In this document: one piece after another, positions 41,731 to 50,795 of the stretch
Layout: every line of letters starts with the position of its first letter
How positions within the stretch are numbered: the first letter of the stretch is position 1
Source: SCBR16-9 sp964537975
Lineage (GTDB): Bacteria > Hydrogenedentota > Hydrogenedentia > Hydrogenedentales > SCBR16-9
DNA length: 64,000 nt
Direction of reading: 5' to 3'
NCBI GenBank assembly: GCA_964537975.1
Contig: CAZIDP010000007.1
Span: 69,648 to 133,647, forward strand
Made by a program: the position numbers and the translations under genes
Notes under the pieces: model-generated
Database searches by the model: none
What the model was told of the DNA's origin: nothing
What the model saw: only the letters and a program-made list of their open reading frames with translations

Positions 41731-42509
41731 TTGACGTCGTGCTCCCTTGTCGTCGCAGATGTGCCGGGGTGTGGACAGTAGGGTATCTTTTTCCACCAGA
41801 GTCTCAACGCTTCAAAATATATGGCAAACAACACTTTCATTGTCATAAATGGAAATAAAAACAACATACTGTTCAATGATGCCGTTGTGATCGCTTTGCG
41901 TTTCATCATCAATGTTGCATCAAATATTTTCAAGTTATGTTCAATATTTTCAAGATGAACAACCAAACTGTTACCCGGCTTATTCATAATGCCCTGGTAG
42001 TTCATTTCCATTGCCATAAAAGGCGAGACATGAAACACTTTGCTGAAATTCAGTTTCAGCGATGTTCGGTTGGCATCATTTTCGGAGATTTGTTCTATGT
42101 ATACATGCTGCTCATTCCAGGGCGTGTTATGCACCTCCAATAATACTGTTTCAATCTGGGTGCCATCCTGAGAAAAGCAATAATAAAAACTAACCGGGTT
42201 TATCACAAAACCAAAATAACGCAAGTGTGTCAAAAGTCGAATTGGGCCTGCTGGACGAATTTTAGTATGTTTTTCCACTGCATCTCGCACTGCTTCTGAT
42301 AAAGGTTGCTTTGGGTCTCCCAGATGGTCTTCCCGCCGAAAGCGCGCCAGCGCAATACGGTCTTTGGACCATAACCACCGACCATGAAAAATGGTGTCCA
42401 GTTCATCCAAATCGAGATACATCATAAACAATGAGTAATTGAAAACATGGGATCGAGGCAGGTAACGACGGTGTCGAACTTCACCGGTATAAATGCAACT
42501 CTGCATCAT
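41727..42509 (-). CDS. DUF1365 family protein
   Basis: 260 aa, the usual DUF1365 length. Conserved stretches: CIYTGEVRHRRYLPRSHVFNYSLF at the N-terminus, RLLTHLRYFGFVINPVSFYYCF, and LEVHNTPWNEQHVY. Possible membrane-associated region near the C-terminus (LNSMLFLFPFMTMKVLFAIYFEALRLWW). Biochemical role unknown, but it almost always accompanies Cfa-type methyltransferases and a flavin oxidoreductase. ATGA overlaps at both ends: its ATG overlaps the stop of the upstream oxidoreductase and its stop overlaps the ATG of the synthase, so all three are translationally coupled. Confidence 0.93.
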   Translation of the reverse strand: MMQSCIYTGEVRHRRYLPRSHVFNYSLFMMYLDLDELDTIFHGRWLWSKDRIALARFRREDHLGDPKQPLSEAVRDAVEKHTKIRPAGPIRLLTHLRYFGFVINPVSFYYCFSQDGTQIETVLLEVHNTPWNEQHVYIEQISENDANRTSLKLNFSKVFHVSPFMAMEMNYQGIMNKPGNSLVVHLENIEHNLKIFDATLMMKRKAITTASLNSMLFLFPFMTMKVLFAIYFEALRLWWKKIPYCPHPGTSATTREHDVK

Positions 42510-43756
42510 GGCCAGTCCTTACCGAAAGCCTTGGCTACCTCCAGCGCGCTTTTAACGCCGTCTTCATGAAAGCCATATCCCCAATAGGCACCACAATAAT
42601 GGGTGTTGTTTACCCCAGATATTTCAGCATGACGCTTTTGGGCTGTTACACCAGCTATTGAATATACGGGATGTGCATATTGAAACTGCCCCAATATGGC
42701 GTCCGGTTTTACTTTGTTGTTTTGATTTAATGTGACACAAAAGGTCACTGGCGCATCAACACCTTGAAGAATATTCATGTTGTAGGTTACTGTTGCGCGA
42801 TTATTATCTGGTTCTTTATCTACCAGGTAGTTCCAACTTGACCAAGCCAGGTGTTTTTTGGGTAATATGCTGGAATCTGTATGTAACAACACATCATTAT
42901 CCTGATATGGAATAGCGCTGAGTATCTCTTTCTCGGCTTCACTTGGGTCCAGGAGCATCTGTAAAGCCTGGTTGCTATGCACTGCCAGCACTACTTGATC
43001 ATACTTATCCTCTTTGCCATCTTGACTGCAAACCCAAACTCCATCAGCATCCCGGCGTATTGAATTCACTGGCGTAGATAAACGAATCTTATGCTGGTAA
43101 GACGCTGTCAATTTCGTTATATATTCACTGGAACCACCTTTAATAACACGCCATTGCGGTCTGTCATTGATGTTAAGCAGGCCATGGTTGTTAAAAAATG
43201 TAAGAAAATTTTGCGCAGGAAAGTCCATAACTTCAGCTGGATCAGCCGACCATATTGCAGAGATCATCGGAGTCAGATAGCGGTCTCTGAATGCGTCACA
43301 CAATCCAGATGACGTAATCAACTCTCCAAGGGTACCGGAAAAAACACCTGTTGCCAGCAGTGCCTTTGCTTTCCGATTGAATCGCACTATATCGTAAATC
43401 ATGCGCCAGTGAGATGGGTTAAGAAGGTTACGACGTTGGGCAAACAGCGTATTTATTGAAGTACCGGCATATTCGATATTACTCACATTGCACCGGACAC
43501 TAAAGCTCATTTCTGTAGGACGGGACTCGACCCCAAGTTGGTCCATAAGCCGGATAAAATTTGGATACGTCCAATCATTGAACACGATAAACCCGGTATC
43601 TATGTTGTACGTCGCATCATCAACTGTGACCGGAACCGTGTGGGTGTGACCACCAATATAATCGCTGGCTTCATAAACGGTCAGCGTGTGTTCCGGTTGC
43701 AATAAATATGCGATCGTCATACCGGATATGCCTGTACCAATTACAGCAATGTGCAT
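42506..43756 (-). CDS. FAD-dependent amine-oxidase-type oxidoreductase
   Basis: 416 aa. The FAD-binding Rossmann motif is GTGISGMTIAYLL at the N-terminus, followed by the ribose-binding Glu in TVYEASDYIGGHT. Conserved YNIDTGFIVFNDWTYPNF follows, and the C-terminal FAD motif with GVKSALEVAKAF. Expected to oxidise or desaturate a fatty acyl or phospholipid substrate in the module with DUF1365 and Cfa. Upstream is a near-perfect promoter. First gene of the three-gene operon. No transmembrane segments. Its annotated relatives include squalene/phytoene-desaturase-like proteins; the true electron acceptor is unknown. Confidence 0.93.
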   Translation of the reverse strand: MHIAVIGTGISGMTIAYLLQPEHTLTVYEASDYIGGHTHTVPVTVDDATYNIDTGFIVFNDWTYPNFIRLMDQLGVESRPTEMSFSVRCNVSNIEYAGTSINTLFAQRRNLLNPSHWRMIYDIVRFNRKAKALLATGVFSGTLGELITSSGLCDAFRDRYLTPMISAIWSADPAEVMDFPAQNFLTFFNNHGLLNINDRPQWRVIKGGSSEYITKLTASYQHKIRLSTPVNSIRRDADGVWVCSQDGKEDKYDQVVLAVHSNQALQMLLDPSEAEKEILSAIPYQDNDVLLHTDSSILPKKHLAWSSWNYLVDKEPDNNRATVTYNMNILQGVDAPVTFCVTLNQNNKVKPDAILGQFQYAHPVYSIAGVTAQKRHAEISGVNNTHYCGAYWGYGFHEDGVKSALEVAKAFGKDWP

Positions 43757-43869
43757 TTTAGTTTTTCCGTGAAAGTAATATGAAAAACATTCATACCAAG
43801 TCCAATTAGTAAAGAATTGCGCCTGGTTAGTCTTGGATTAATGTTGCACCGTAATGTTCCATTGGCTAG

Positions 43870-43898
43870 ATATTACCATGCTGTCTATTATTTGTCAA
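43870..43898 (-). promoter_or_regulatory. Promoter of the FAD/DUF1365/Cfa operon
   Basis: On the minus strand TTGACA (forward 43898-43893), a 17-nt spacer, then TAATAT (forward 43875-43870). Expected start near 43863, leaving a leader of about 107 nt. Confidence 0.75.
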
Positions 43899-43940
43899 GT
43901 TTATGTCTATAATGTTTGCAGATATGTGCCCTTGTAAAAT

Positions 43941-43971
43941 GTGCTGGAACAACCTCAGGCTGCTCCAGCAC
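43941..43971 (-). terminator. Possible terminator of the VCBS gene transcript
   Basis: Arms GTGCTGGA and TCCAGCAC with inner TG/CA pairing around a 9-nt loop. The tract on the minus strand is only ATTTTA, so termination may be partial. Confidence 0.5.
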
Positions 43972-44061
43972 AAAATCAATAAAACTTTAACGCAGACACC
44001 GTACTGAAGAAGATACCTGCTCCGCGGCAAATCGGCTATAGTCTAAATACAAATCTGGTTC

Positions 44062-45144
44062 TTAACCTTCGTTATACAAAATGTACAACCCATCTTTTCC
44101 AGGTGCTACAATATCGAGCATCCCATTTCCAGAGAGGTCTACCATCGCAAAATATATCCCGAGCCCGGTGGTTTCGCGCAATGGGCCATAGGAAATTACC
44201 TGCTTTACGAAATGGTCCCCATTCCACTTGAAATAATAGCATCCATAATCATCGCGTGCGCCGGGGTCCATGCCGCAATGAGCACGATACCGTTTTCCCG
44301 TTACGAGTTCACAGACACCATCATTATCAATGTCAATCCACTGTAGATCATGGTACTGAGAATTCCAGGGGTCCATCGGATGCTCTTTCCAGGTGCGTGT
44401 ACCGTCTGCTGCTTTTTGCTGTTCCCACCAGCTCAAGCCATATTCATGACCACCACCTACAATTAGATCGTTCAATCCGTCACCATTGACATCGACGACG
44501 AGGATTGGCACACTGGCCGACGGAAACAACTTGAATTCCGGATGCCAGGTCCACGAACCTTGCAATGGGTCTTCCGGTGCTTCAAGCCAGCCATGATTCA
44601 ATATTAGGTCCATGCGGCCATTGCCATTGATGTCTCCGGCACCAAGCCCGTGACCTTGTGGGCCTTCAAAAACTTTGTGTGCGGAAAACTTGCCGGTTCC
44701 TTTTCCCTGAGAATCCGTAATGAGTTTGTAGATTACCAATGGAGCGCCGGGTGTATTGGGTACGATTTCCAGCATGCCGTCCCCATCCATATCCCAGGCA
44801 CGGGTGGTTTCCACGTTTCCAGTTTCAGCAATGATGTGTTCCGGCCATTCTTTTTCTGGATCACCTGGATTCTCACGCCAGCGGATAGAATTGCCCCACC
44901 AGCCCCCTGTGATAAAATCCAACCGTCCATTTCCGTTGATGTCCATGGGTATGGTTGAAAAGTCGTCGTAGTACTCTCCTTCAGTTTTGATGGTGCCTAT
45001 ACGGTGACGCTTTTTAAAATCAGGACCTTCATACCACCATTCCCCAGACACAATATCCAGAATGCCATTATTGTTGACATCAAACACACCGACCGATTCA
45101 TATCGTTCGTCGGCGATTAATACTTTTCTAAATTTCAATGACAT
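44062..45144 (-). CDS. VCBS/FG-GAP repeat protein
   Basis: 360 aa of beta-propeller blades with repeated Asp-rich calcium-loop motifs: FDVNNNGILDIVSG, MDINGNGRLDFITGG, MDGDGMLEIVP, DINGNGRMDLILNHG, DVNGDGLNDLIVGGG, DIDNDGVCELVTG, DLSGNGMLDIVAPG. That is seven loops, so one seven-bladed propeller is likely. There is no signal peptide at the chosen start, which is unusual for this family and leaves the location open. SD AAGGAT upstream. It follows the Gfo/Idh/MocA gene by 75 bp. Such proteins are common in sugar- and sulfatase-type clusters of planctomycete-like bacteria and probably bind ligand rather than catalyse. Confidence 0.88.
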   Translation of the reverse strand: MSLKFRKVLIADERYESVGVFDVNNNGILDIVSGEWWYEGPDFKKRHRIGTIKTEGEYYDDFSTIPMDINGNGRLDFITGGWWGNSIRWRENPGDPEKEWPEHIIAETGNVETTRAWDMDGDGMLEIVPNTPGAPLVIYKLITDSQGKGTGKFSAHKVFEGPQGHGLGAGDINGNGRMDLILNHGWLEAPEDPLQGSWTWHPEFKLFPSASVPILVVDVNGDGLNDLIVGGGHEYGLSWWEQQKAADGTRTWKEHPMDPWNSQYHDLQWIDIDNDGVCELVTGKRYRAHCGMDPGARDDYGCYYFKWNGDHFVKQVISYGPLRETTGLGIYFAMVDLSGNGMLDIVAPGKDGLYILYNEG

Positions 45145-45219
45145 AGCATCAGAATCCTTATCGTTTTCACAATCGAATTTAAAAATTATATAATCAAAAT
45201 TTATACCGTAATTGTCGTA

Positions 45220-46284
45220 TTACTTGCCTCTGAGTTTACGGATATATTCACGTGCTACTTTCAAGTCTTCCATTGCTTCAGGCGCAGTAGTCATCGGTGG
45301 GCGTTCACCACGAATTGCGGCAATAAAATTTGAAGCTTGTTGTTGCATCGCGTGTACCCAGGGCATTTGTGGAAACTCTGTCACAGGTGTTTTGCCTTCA
45401 CCGGGATCACGAAGTATCTCCACTTTTCCTGGCTGATTCCGAACCATCGGCGCGGGAAGCGAAACCTTGACATAACCACGTTCAAATGCGACAAGCACAG
45501 ACTCCTGCCAGTCAACCGTTGTTTGGTATGGTGACATCTCAATGGCACAGGTGACGCCACTTTCACTCTGCCCTGCCAGCAGCACGCCGCCCGGGTCTGC
45601 AAAGGTTACCTTGTACGACTCTCCCAGAAAGTAATGCAGCAGGTTGACCTGGTGAATGTAATAATTGACGAAAGTCCAGAATTCAGTATTGGTTTCCTTG
45701 TCCATATCGGTTGGTGGCGCTTCAAACTCAAAGGTGCCATCAACCCGATCACCTTCATCAATCAGATCAAGAAAACCATTGGCGACCCAGTCGCCTGCTG
45801 GCATTAGGATGCGGATATAGGTCATCTTGCCCAATTCACCCGAGGACTTGAGACGCTCCACTTCCGCCTTGGCGTACATAGACGCCGGATCACTTCTTTT
45901 ATGGTAGCCTACCATTACCCAGGCTGCTGAATCTTGCAACACCTGGAGAATTTTTTTCCCTGAATCCAAGGTGCTGGACAGGGGCTTTTCAATAAAAATG
46001 GGTTTTCCAGACTGGATTAATTCTGGTAATAGGATGCCATGCCGGGTGAATGGTTGTGAAGCCACAATGCCATCCAGTTCTTCATTTGCAAGCATTTCCT
46101 GGTGGCTGGTATACACCTTTGGAACGCCATACCGCTGAGCCACTTTTGCTGCGGTTTTTTCGCGTACCTCTGCAATTGCTGCTACCTTACAATCGGGCAA
46201 CACAGCATAGTTTCTCAAATGGGCACACTGACCCATTCCTCCTACGCCAACGAATCCAATACGAACACACTTCTTCTCAGCCAT
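45220..46284 (-). CDS. Gfo/Idh/MocA family oxidoreductase
   Basis: 354 aa NAD(P)-dependent dehydrogenase of sugars or inositols. N-terminal Rossmann domain with GFVGVGGMGQCAHL; the conserved EKP in IFIEKPLSS; VGYHKRSDPASMYAK; C-terminal beta-sheet domain with a conserved QVNLLHYFLGE (the region of the catalytic His). Substrate unknown. It is a cytoplasmic enzyme, in a minus-strand run with VCBS, ceramidase-like and DegT genes, which suggests processing of a modified sugar or amino sugar. SD GAAAGGG before the ATG. Confidence 0.93.
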   Translation of the reverse strand: MAEKKCVRIGFVGVGGMGQCAHLRNYAVLPDCKVAAIAEVREKTAAKVAQRYGVPKVYTSHQEMLANEELDGIVASQPFTRHGILLPELIQSGKPIFIEKPLSSTLDSGKKILQVLQDSAAWVMVGYHKRSDPASMYAKAEVERLKSSGELGKMTYIRILMPAGDWVANGFLDLIDEGDRVDGTFEFEAPPTDMDKETNTEFWTFVNYYIHQVNLLHYFLGESYKVTFADPGGVLLAGQSESGVTCAIEMSPYQTTVDWQESVLVAFERGYVKVSLPAPMVRNQPGKVEILRDPGEGKTPVTEFPQMPWVHAMQQQASNFIAAIRGERPPMTTAPEAMEDLKVAREYIRKLRGK

Positions 46285-46379
46285 TACTTACCCTTTCAAA
46301 AAAAACTAGTATGAGATACAATTCGGGTATGCTTTGAAGTGGGATGAGCCAGTCCCCCGAACACCCCGAATATTATGCT

Positions 46380-46405
46380 TGCTCACAACAACAGATTGGT
46401 GAGCA
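46380..46405. repeat. 7-bp inverted repeat between the ceramidase-like and Gfo/Idh genes
   Basis: TGCTCAC (46380-46386) and GTGAGCA (46399-46405) with a 12-nt loop in the 321-bp gap upstream of the Gfo/Idh/MocA gene. Nothing else recognised in the gap; no gene. Confidence 0.35.
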
Positions 46406-46605
46406 CATCCTATATACTACCATGTATTCACAGCAAATGTGAATCATGATTCTTACTATGCGTATATTTTATTACATTTTTAGGAGCTAAACTTTACCCG
46501 TGTATAGGCGTAATATTGGAAATGCGATGTGATTACCACTACCTCCGAAACGTTCTTTAGTTATGCGTTCCAGAAATGTCCCTTGCGCTTGTAGCTTCAA
46601 TTTGA

Positions 46606-47895
46606 TCACAGGTAAGGCGAGATAAATGAGTTCGTCGGAGAGCTTGAAAGCAGCGACAAAACAGATTGCATAAGCACATTATAGGCCTCTGGCGCCGGGC
46701 GGTACCCCCCGTAAAAGATAAAAGCATTGTCTGTTTCGTATCCCCCTTCATTGAATGCTTCGGGTGTCGGTAAGTATCCAAAATCGCCATTGGCATAACC
46801 CACCAGGAATAACGGTCCCGGGATAACCTGTCGCAATTCGTCCGTGAATCGAGAAAAGACTTCTGCCCCCAGGCAAATGAGTCGTACTGGACCAATCTTC
46901 AGCAGTTGAATTTCAAAAGGCAGGTTTGTCTGTACCTTCCCTGAACCATAAAGCGCCAACATCTGTATCTTCCATTGGCTGGCAGCATCATGAACACGGT
47001 CTGCGACATACCCTCCGGAAGTGCCTGTTTCCGCTACCAGTTTTTCGACCCAATGGTCTATCCATTCCGGTGTGTGACTGTCCAGGGGCAACGTTATATG
47101 GCTGCACCGATGTAGCAATGCTGGTTCCGTAACCGACTCTGCCTGAGTCAATATATCCAATACACTTTCAGCCAATGTTGTCCCCCAGGATTCGAGGATG
47201 GAGAAGTCCGTAACATGATCCGGAGGATTCATATTGCCGCAGGCACCGTTGGTAAAGAGGACAACCGGATTGCCCGGCAGAGTATCATGCAATGTTTTGG
47301 CTGCGCAACCAAACAGATCGCCACTGATATAACGATTTTCTGAACCCAGTGCCACATTGTGAATGGGATAATTGGCAAGAAGGGCAGTATAACTACCATC
47401 ATTACGTTGGAACCCTATGACCCCAATGCGATGGTCCACATGCGCTGAAGGCTTTCCACGGCGATCAATCGATAAGTCGTTGTGTCCCTCACCGAAAACA
47501 AGTTGAATACTTTCTAACTTGCTTTTGGCTTCATAGGCCAGTTCTACAAGACAATTGCCAAGGTGCGCGACATAAGCCGGATCATAGGTACCGCAATTAA
47601 GAAGACGGAGGGTTGCGGGACCTGCATGGGTGTGGGTTGCAGACAATACTACAGCATCAATGGGCATTTGTAATTTGCTGGATATTTCTCGACGTAAAGA
47701 AGATGCATCATCGGTGTTGTATCCGATGATATCGGCATGTAACCAAAGAATACACGATGTATTATGTTCAATATATAATGCCCGTGCGTATAGTCGAGAA
47801 TGTAAACCAACCGATGGTTGCTCACGTGCCACGTAACCTGAAAGTTCACAACCGATTTCCGGAGTTATATCAACACTCGCTGCACCTGCACGCAT
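46606..47895 (-). CDS. Neutral/alkaline ceramidase-type N-terminal domain protein
   Basis: 429 aa. It begins MRAGAASVDITPEIGCELSGY and contains the metal and substrate motifs seen in this family (LSATHTHAGP with the zinc-type His, GTYDPAY, GACGNMNPPDH). It is shorter than true secreted ceramidases, with no signal peptide and no C-terminal ceramidase domain, so it probably belongs to the family of neutral/non-lysosomal ceramidase-like proteins found in planctomycete-type genomes, whose substrates are not established. SD GGGAGGG before the ATG. It follows the DegT gene by 36 bp in a probable operon. Confidence 0.85.
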   Translation of the reverse strand: MRAGAASVDITPEIGCELSGYVAREQPSVGLHSRLYARALYIEHNTSCILWLHADIIGYNTDDASSLRREISSKLQMPIDAVVLSATHTHAGPATLRLLNCGTYDPAYVAHLGNCLVELAYEAKSKLESIQLVFGEGHNDLSIDRRGKPSAHVDHRIGVIGFQRNDGSYTALLANYPIHNVALGSENRYISGDLFGCAAKTLHDTLPGNPVVLFTNGACGNMNPPDHVTDFSILESWGTTLAESVLDILTQAESVTEPALLHRCSHITLPLDSHTPEWIDHWVEKLVAETGTSGGYVADRVHDAASQWKIQMLALYGSGKVQTNLPFEIQLLKIGPVRLICLGAEVFSRFTDELRQVIPGPLFLVGYANGDFGYLPTPEAFNEGGYETDNAFIFYGGYRPAPEAYNVLMQSVLSLLSSSPTNSFISPYL

Positions 47896-47931
47896 CTACA
47901 ATCCCTCCCGAACAATAAATATATAACTCGA

Positions 47932-49161
47932 TCAAGCCAATTCATTTCTACACGCATATATTTTTTCAAAAGCCTGGGCAACTTCATCCATGTCTTCATC
48001 GCTGCCCAACAATACATGCTGATCAAACCAGGCGCCTTCTTCAGCGCAGATGCGCTCACAAACTGGACAGGACGTATGTGAATAGTCAAGATCGGTTCGT
48101 ACGCTTTTATAGCCAGTATACGGACCAAAAGCCTTGTTTAAAAAAATGGGCTGTCGGTACAGGGGTATTGCGTATCCCCCACACACAGGGATGCCTTCGG
48201 CAGTCAGGGCTTCCAGATATCGTGCTCGAGGCACACCATAAATTTGTGCATCATACCGAAATACAAACAGGTGATATCCGTGGCGCGTATGTTCCGTGCT
48301 GCGTTGTTGCGGTGTAATGCCCGGGATTGGCTCCAGTAACTCTGCAAGCAATCGACCGTTGATGTCTCTTCTGTTGGCTTGCTCTTCCAGACGATCGAGC
48401 TGGCAATTTAAAACTGCCCCCTGGAACTCGGTCATACGATAGTTGCCGCTGATGGTATGGTGTTCATACCAGGCACCACCTGGCACGCGACCGCAATTAT
48501 GAATCGACGCACACCGTTGGTACATCTCTGTGTTGTTGGTGAGAATGATGCCACCTTCACCACTGGTCATGTTTTTGGTTGACTGAAATGAAAAACAGGC
48601 CATATCCCCCAGCGAGCCTACAGAGCGATCTTTATAACGTGCGCCATGGGCATGGCAGGCATCTTCAATGATGTAGAGTCCATGCTCCTCGGCAATGGCA
48701 CGCAAGGCATCAAAATCAACGGGTAATCCCCCCAGATGTACTGGAATGATAGCTCGTGTACGTGAAGTGATGGCAGCTTGCACGGAATCTGGATTAAGGT
48801 TGAAGGTGTCGGCTTGTATATCCGCAAAGACAGGCGTTCCATTGGCTTCGATCACTGCAGTGGCTGTTGCCAGAAATGTGTAGGGGGGTACGATGACTTC
48901 ATCGCCAGGTTCCAACCCAAGTGCCAACAAAGCGATACGCAACGCAGCCGAACCGCTGGAAATGGCCACCCCATGTTCCGCGCCATGGTATGCCGCAAAT
49001 CGCGAGATAAAGCGGTCGACCTGCGTACCACTCAATCGACCCCAGTTGTTGCTATGCAACACCTCCAGCAGTGCCGCTTCCTCTTCCTCCCCATAAACTG
49101 GCCACTTTGGAAACGGTAGTTTGCGGGCCATTTTTCCACCGAGTATTGCTAGTTGTCCCAT
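47932..49161 (-). CDS. DegT/DnrJ/EryC1/StrS family aminotransferase
   Basis: 409 aa PLP enzyme. It has VYGEEEEAALLEVL and SGTQVDRFISRFAAYHGAEHGVAISSGSAALRIAL, EVIVPPYTFLATATAV, VPVHLGG-type substrate region, DACHAHGA, and the Schiff-base Lys in SFQSTKNMTSGEGG. It aminates keto-sugars (nucleotide-linked in most relatives) or, in some members, dehydrates them. Start set at ATG 49161, with GGGAG 10 nt upstream; the longer frame back to 49263 has no site. Translationally upstream of the ceramidase-like gene. Suggests deoxy- or amino-sugar metabolism. Confidence 0.94.
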   Translation of the reverse strand: MGQLAILGGKMARKLPFPKWPVYGEEEEAALLEVLHSNNWGRLSGTQVDRFISRFAAYHGAEHGVAISSGSAALRIALLALGLEPGDEVIVPPYTFLATATAVIEANGTPVFADIQADTFNLNPDSVQAAITSRTRAIIPVHLGGLPVDFDALRAIAEEHGLYIIEDACHAHGARYKDRSVGSLGDMACFSFQSTKNMTSGEGGIILTNNTEMYQRCASIHNCGRVPGGAWYEHHTISGNYRMTEFQGAVLNCQLDRLEEQANRRDINGRLLAELLEPIPGITPQQRSTEHTRHGYHLFVFRYDAQIYGVPRARYLEALTAEGIPVCGGYAIPLYRQPIFLNKAFGPYTGYKSVRTDLDYSHTSCPVCERICAEEGAWFDQHVLLGSDEDMDEVAQAFEKIYACRNELA

Positions 49162-49368
49162 GTGCGTTTTCTCCCTCTGGACTGCTACTGCTTCAAACAT
49201 CATCGAGTAAAAAAGCATACTTACAAGCGCAACATGTTGCATCGCAATGCTATGCCCTGCCACCAGAGCGCATTTTTTTCACTTCTTTAGTGTACAAAAT
49301 CTGATACAGCAGGATAAAGTACAAAGCGTCGATGCTTGCCTTAACTCATAATGGAGGTAATAATCGTT

Positions 49369-49791
49369 TCAATCCATTGAATGCTCTTCCAGGGCTTCAA
49401 CCACACGTTGATGAATTACCTGTGCGAGGCGTTCATCCAGCCCCAAAGGTCCGCTGACGTGATAGGGTATGCCTGGATGTGCTGCTGCTGCCTCTGCTGC
49501 CAAATTTGGAATGTCTGTTGTGCTGTGTCTTCCTGGGGAAAGAAAATAAGGGTGAACGACAACCCGGCGGGCTCCGCGGGCAACGCAACGATCAAACGCT
49601 TGTGCAATAGTCGGTTCTGCCAGCTCCATATGCGCTGTTTCCACAATGGTGGCCCCGGTCACTTTCTCAAAAAGTTGCAGTACATAGCACATCATCTCAT
49701 TCGCGGCCTGCATTCGAGAACCGTGATCGACAAGAATTATGCCGGTATCGGGCGGAATAGGAGCTATCCGGTTATCGTTATTTACAGTCAT
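49369..49791 (-). CDS. CbiX/SirB-type sirohydrochlorin chelatase-like protein
   Basis: 140 aa. It has ILVDHGSRMQAAN with the active-site His, TIVETAHMELAEPTIAQAFDRCVARGA, and the second His region VVVHPYFLSPGRHST, the single-domain CbiX/SirB arrangement that inserts cobalt or iron into sirohydrochlorin. No other cobalamin or sirohaem gene is nearby, so its real metal and substrate are open. Start at ATG 49791 with GGAG 12 nt upstream; a longer frame begins at 49854 without a site. It diverges from the PhyH gene at 49925. Confidence 0.87.
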   Translation of the reverse strand: MTVNNDNRIAPIPPDTGIILVDHGSRMQAANEMMCYVLQLFEKVTGATIVETAHMELAEPTIAQAFDRCVARGARRVVVHPYFLSPGRHSTTDIPNLAAEAAAAHPGIPYHVSGPLGLDERLAQVIHQRVVEALEEHSMD

Positions 49792-49924
49792 ATTAAAATA
49801 AAACTCCAAGGGGTATCGTAGCGTATAGTTGAACGTCTGTTTGCACTGCGACATTCCAACCGGTAAGATTTGTAAATATTACATAATTTGCTTTTTTAGT
49901 CAACAATAATGGAGCTTCTTTGAC

Positions 49925-50755
49925 ATGGCTATTCATAATACATTACCCGAATTGAACGAAACGTACCCACTGACTGAGGCACAAATACAAGAATTTCAGT
50001 CGCAAGGTCACACAATTTTGCAGGGGGTTTGTGCGCCGGACGAAATAGAGCTATATCAACCACTTTTTGCCGAAGCCGTTGAAAAACGAGCACATTCTAT
50101 CGCACCAATGGAAGAACGTGACACCTATGGCAAGGCATTCCTGCAGATTATGAATTTATGGAGACAAGAAGAAGCATTACGACGCTTTGTCTTTGCCAAA
50201 CGATTTGCGCAAATCGCAGCCGAACTCATGGGGGTAAAAAGCATTCGATTGTACCATGATCAGGCTTTATACAAGGAAGCTGGTGGCGGTTTTACACCCT
50301 GGCATCAGGACCAGCATTACTGGCCACTGGACACAGACAAAACCATCACCATGTGGATGCCACTGGTCGATGTAACCGAGTCCATGGGAACCATGAATTT
50401 TGCTTCTGGATCGCACGAGATTGGCTATCTGGGTGATTTACCAATTTCAGATGAATCAGAATCCATGATAATTGATCTAGTAAATGAACGCGGGTATTCC
50501 TTAACCAATCATGGAGCAATGAAAGCAGGCGATGCCACATTTCATTACGGATGGACCCTGCATGGCGCACCTGGTAATAACAGCGATCTAACCCGTGAAG
50601 TAATGACCATCATCTATTTTGCTGATGGTGCCCGCTGTATTGAGCCAGACAATATCGGGCGCACCAATGATCTGAAAACCTGGTTGCCTGGATGTAAACC
50701 AGGGGATCTGGCAGCATCTGAATTGAATCCTGTATTGTATAACTGTGAACTTTAA
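49925..50755 (+). CDS. Phytanoyl-CoA dioxygenase (PhyH) family protein
   Basis: 276 aa Fe(II)/2-oxoglutarate oxygenase with the HQDQHYWP His-x-Asp motif and a distal His in HYGWTLHGAPGN, and a later Arg (LTREVMTI) for the co-substrate. Different in sequence from the PhyH protein at 15548 (a different subgroup), so this is not a recent duplication. SD GGAG 10 nt before the ATG. No signal peptide, so cytoplasmic. Substrate unknown. Confidence 0.9.
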   Translation: MAIHNTLPELNETYPLTEAQIQEFQSQGHTILQGVCAPDEIELYQPLFAEAVEKRAHSIAPMEERDTYGKAFLQIMNLWRQEEALRRFVFAKRFAQIAAELMGVKSIRLYHDQALYKEAGGGFTPWHQDQHYWPLDTDKTITMWMPLVDVTESMGTMNFASGSHEIGYLGDLPISDESESMIIDLVNERGYSLTNHGAMKAGDATFHYGWTLHGAPGNNSDLTREVMTIIYFADGARCIEPDNIGRTNDLKTWLPGCKPGDLAASELNPVLYNCEL

Positions 50756-50795
50756 GTGTACATCAACCAGGAACAGCGACTGAGATACAAAAAAA

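Noticed and set aside
49369..49854. Cobalamin or sirohaem operon
   Set aside because: Only a single CbiX/SirB-like gene is present; the neighbours are unrelated.
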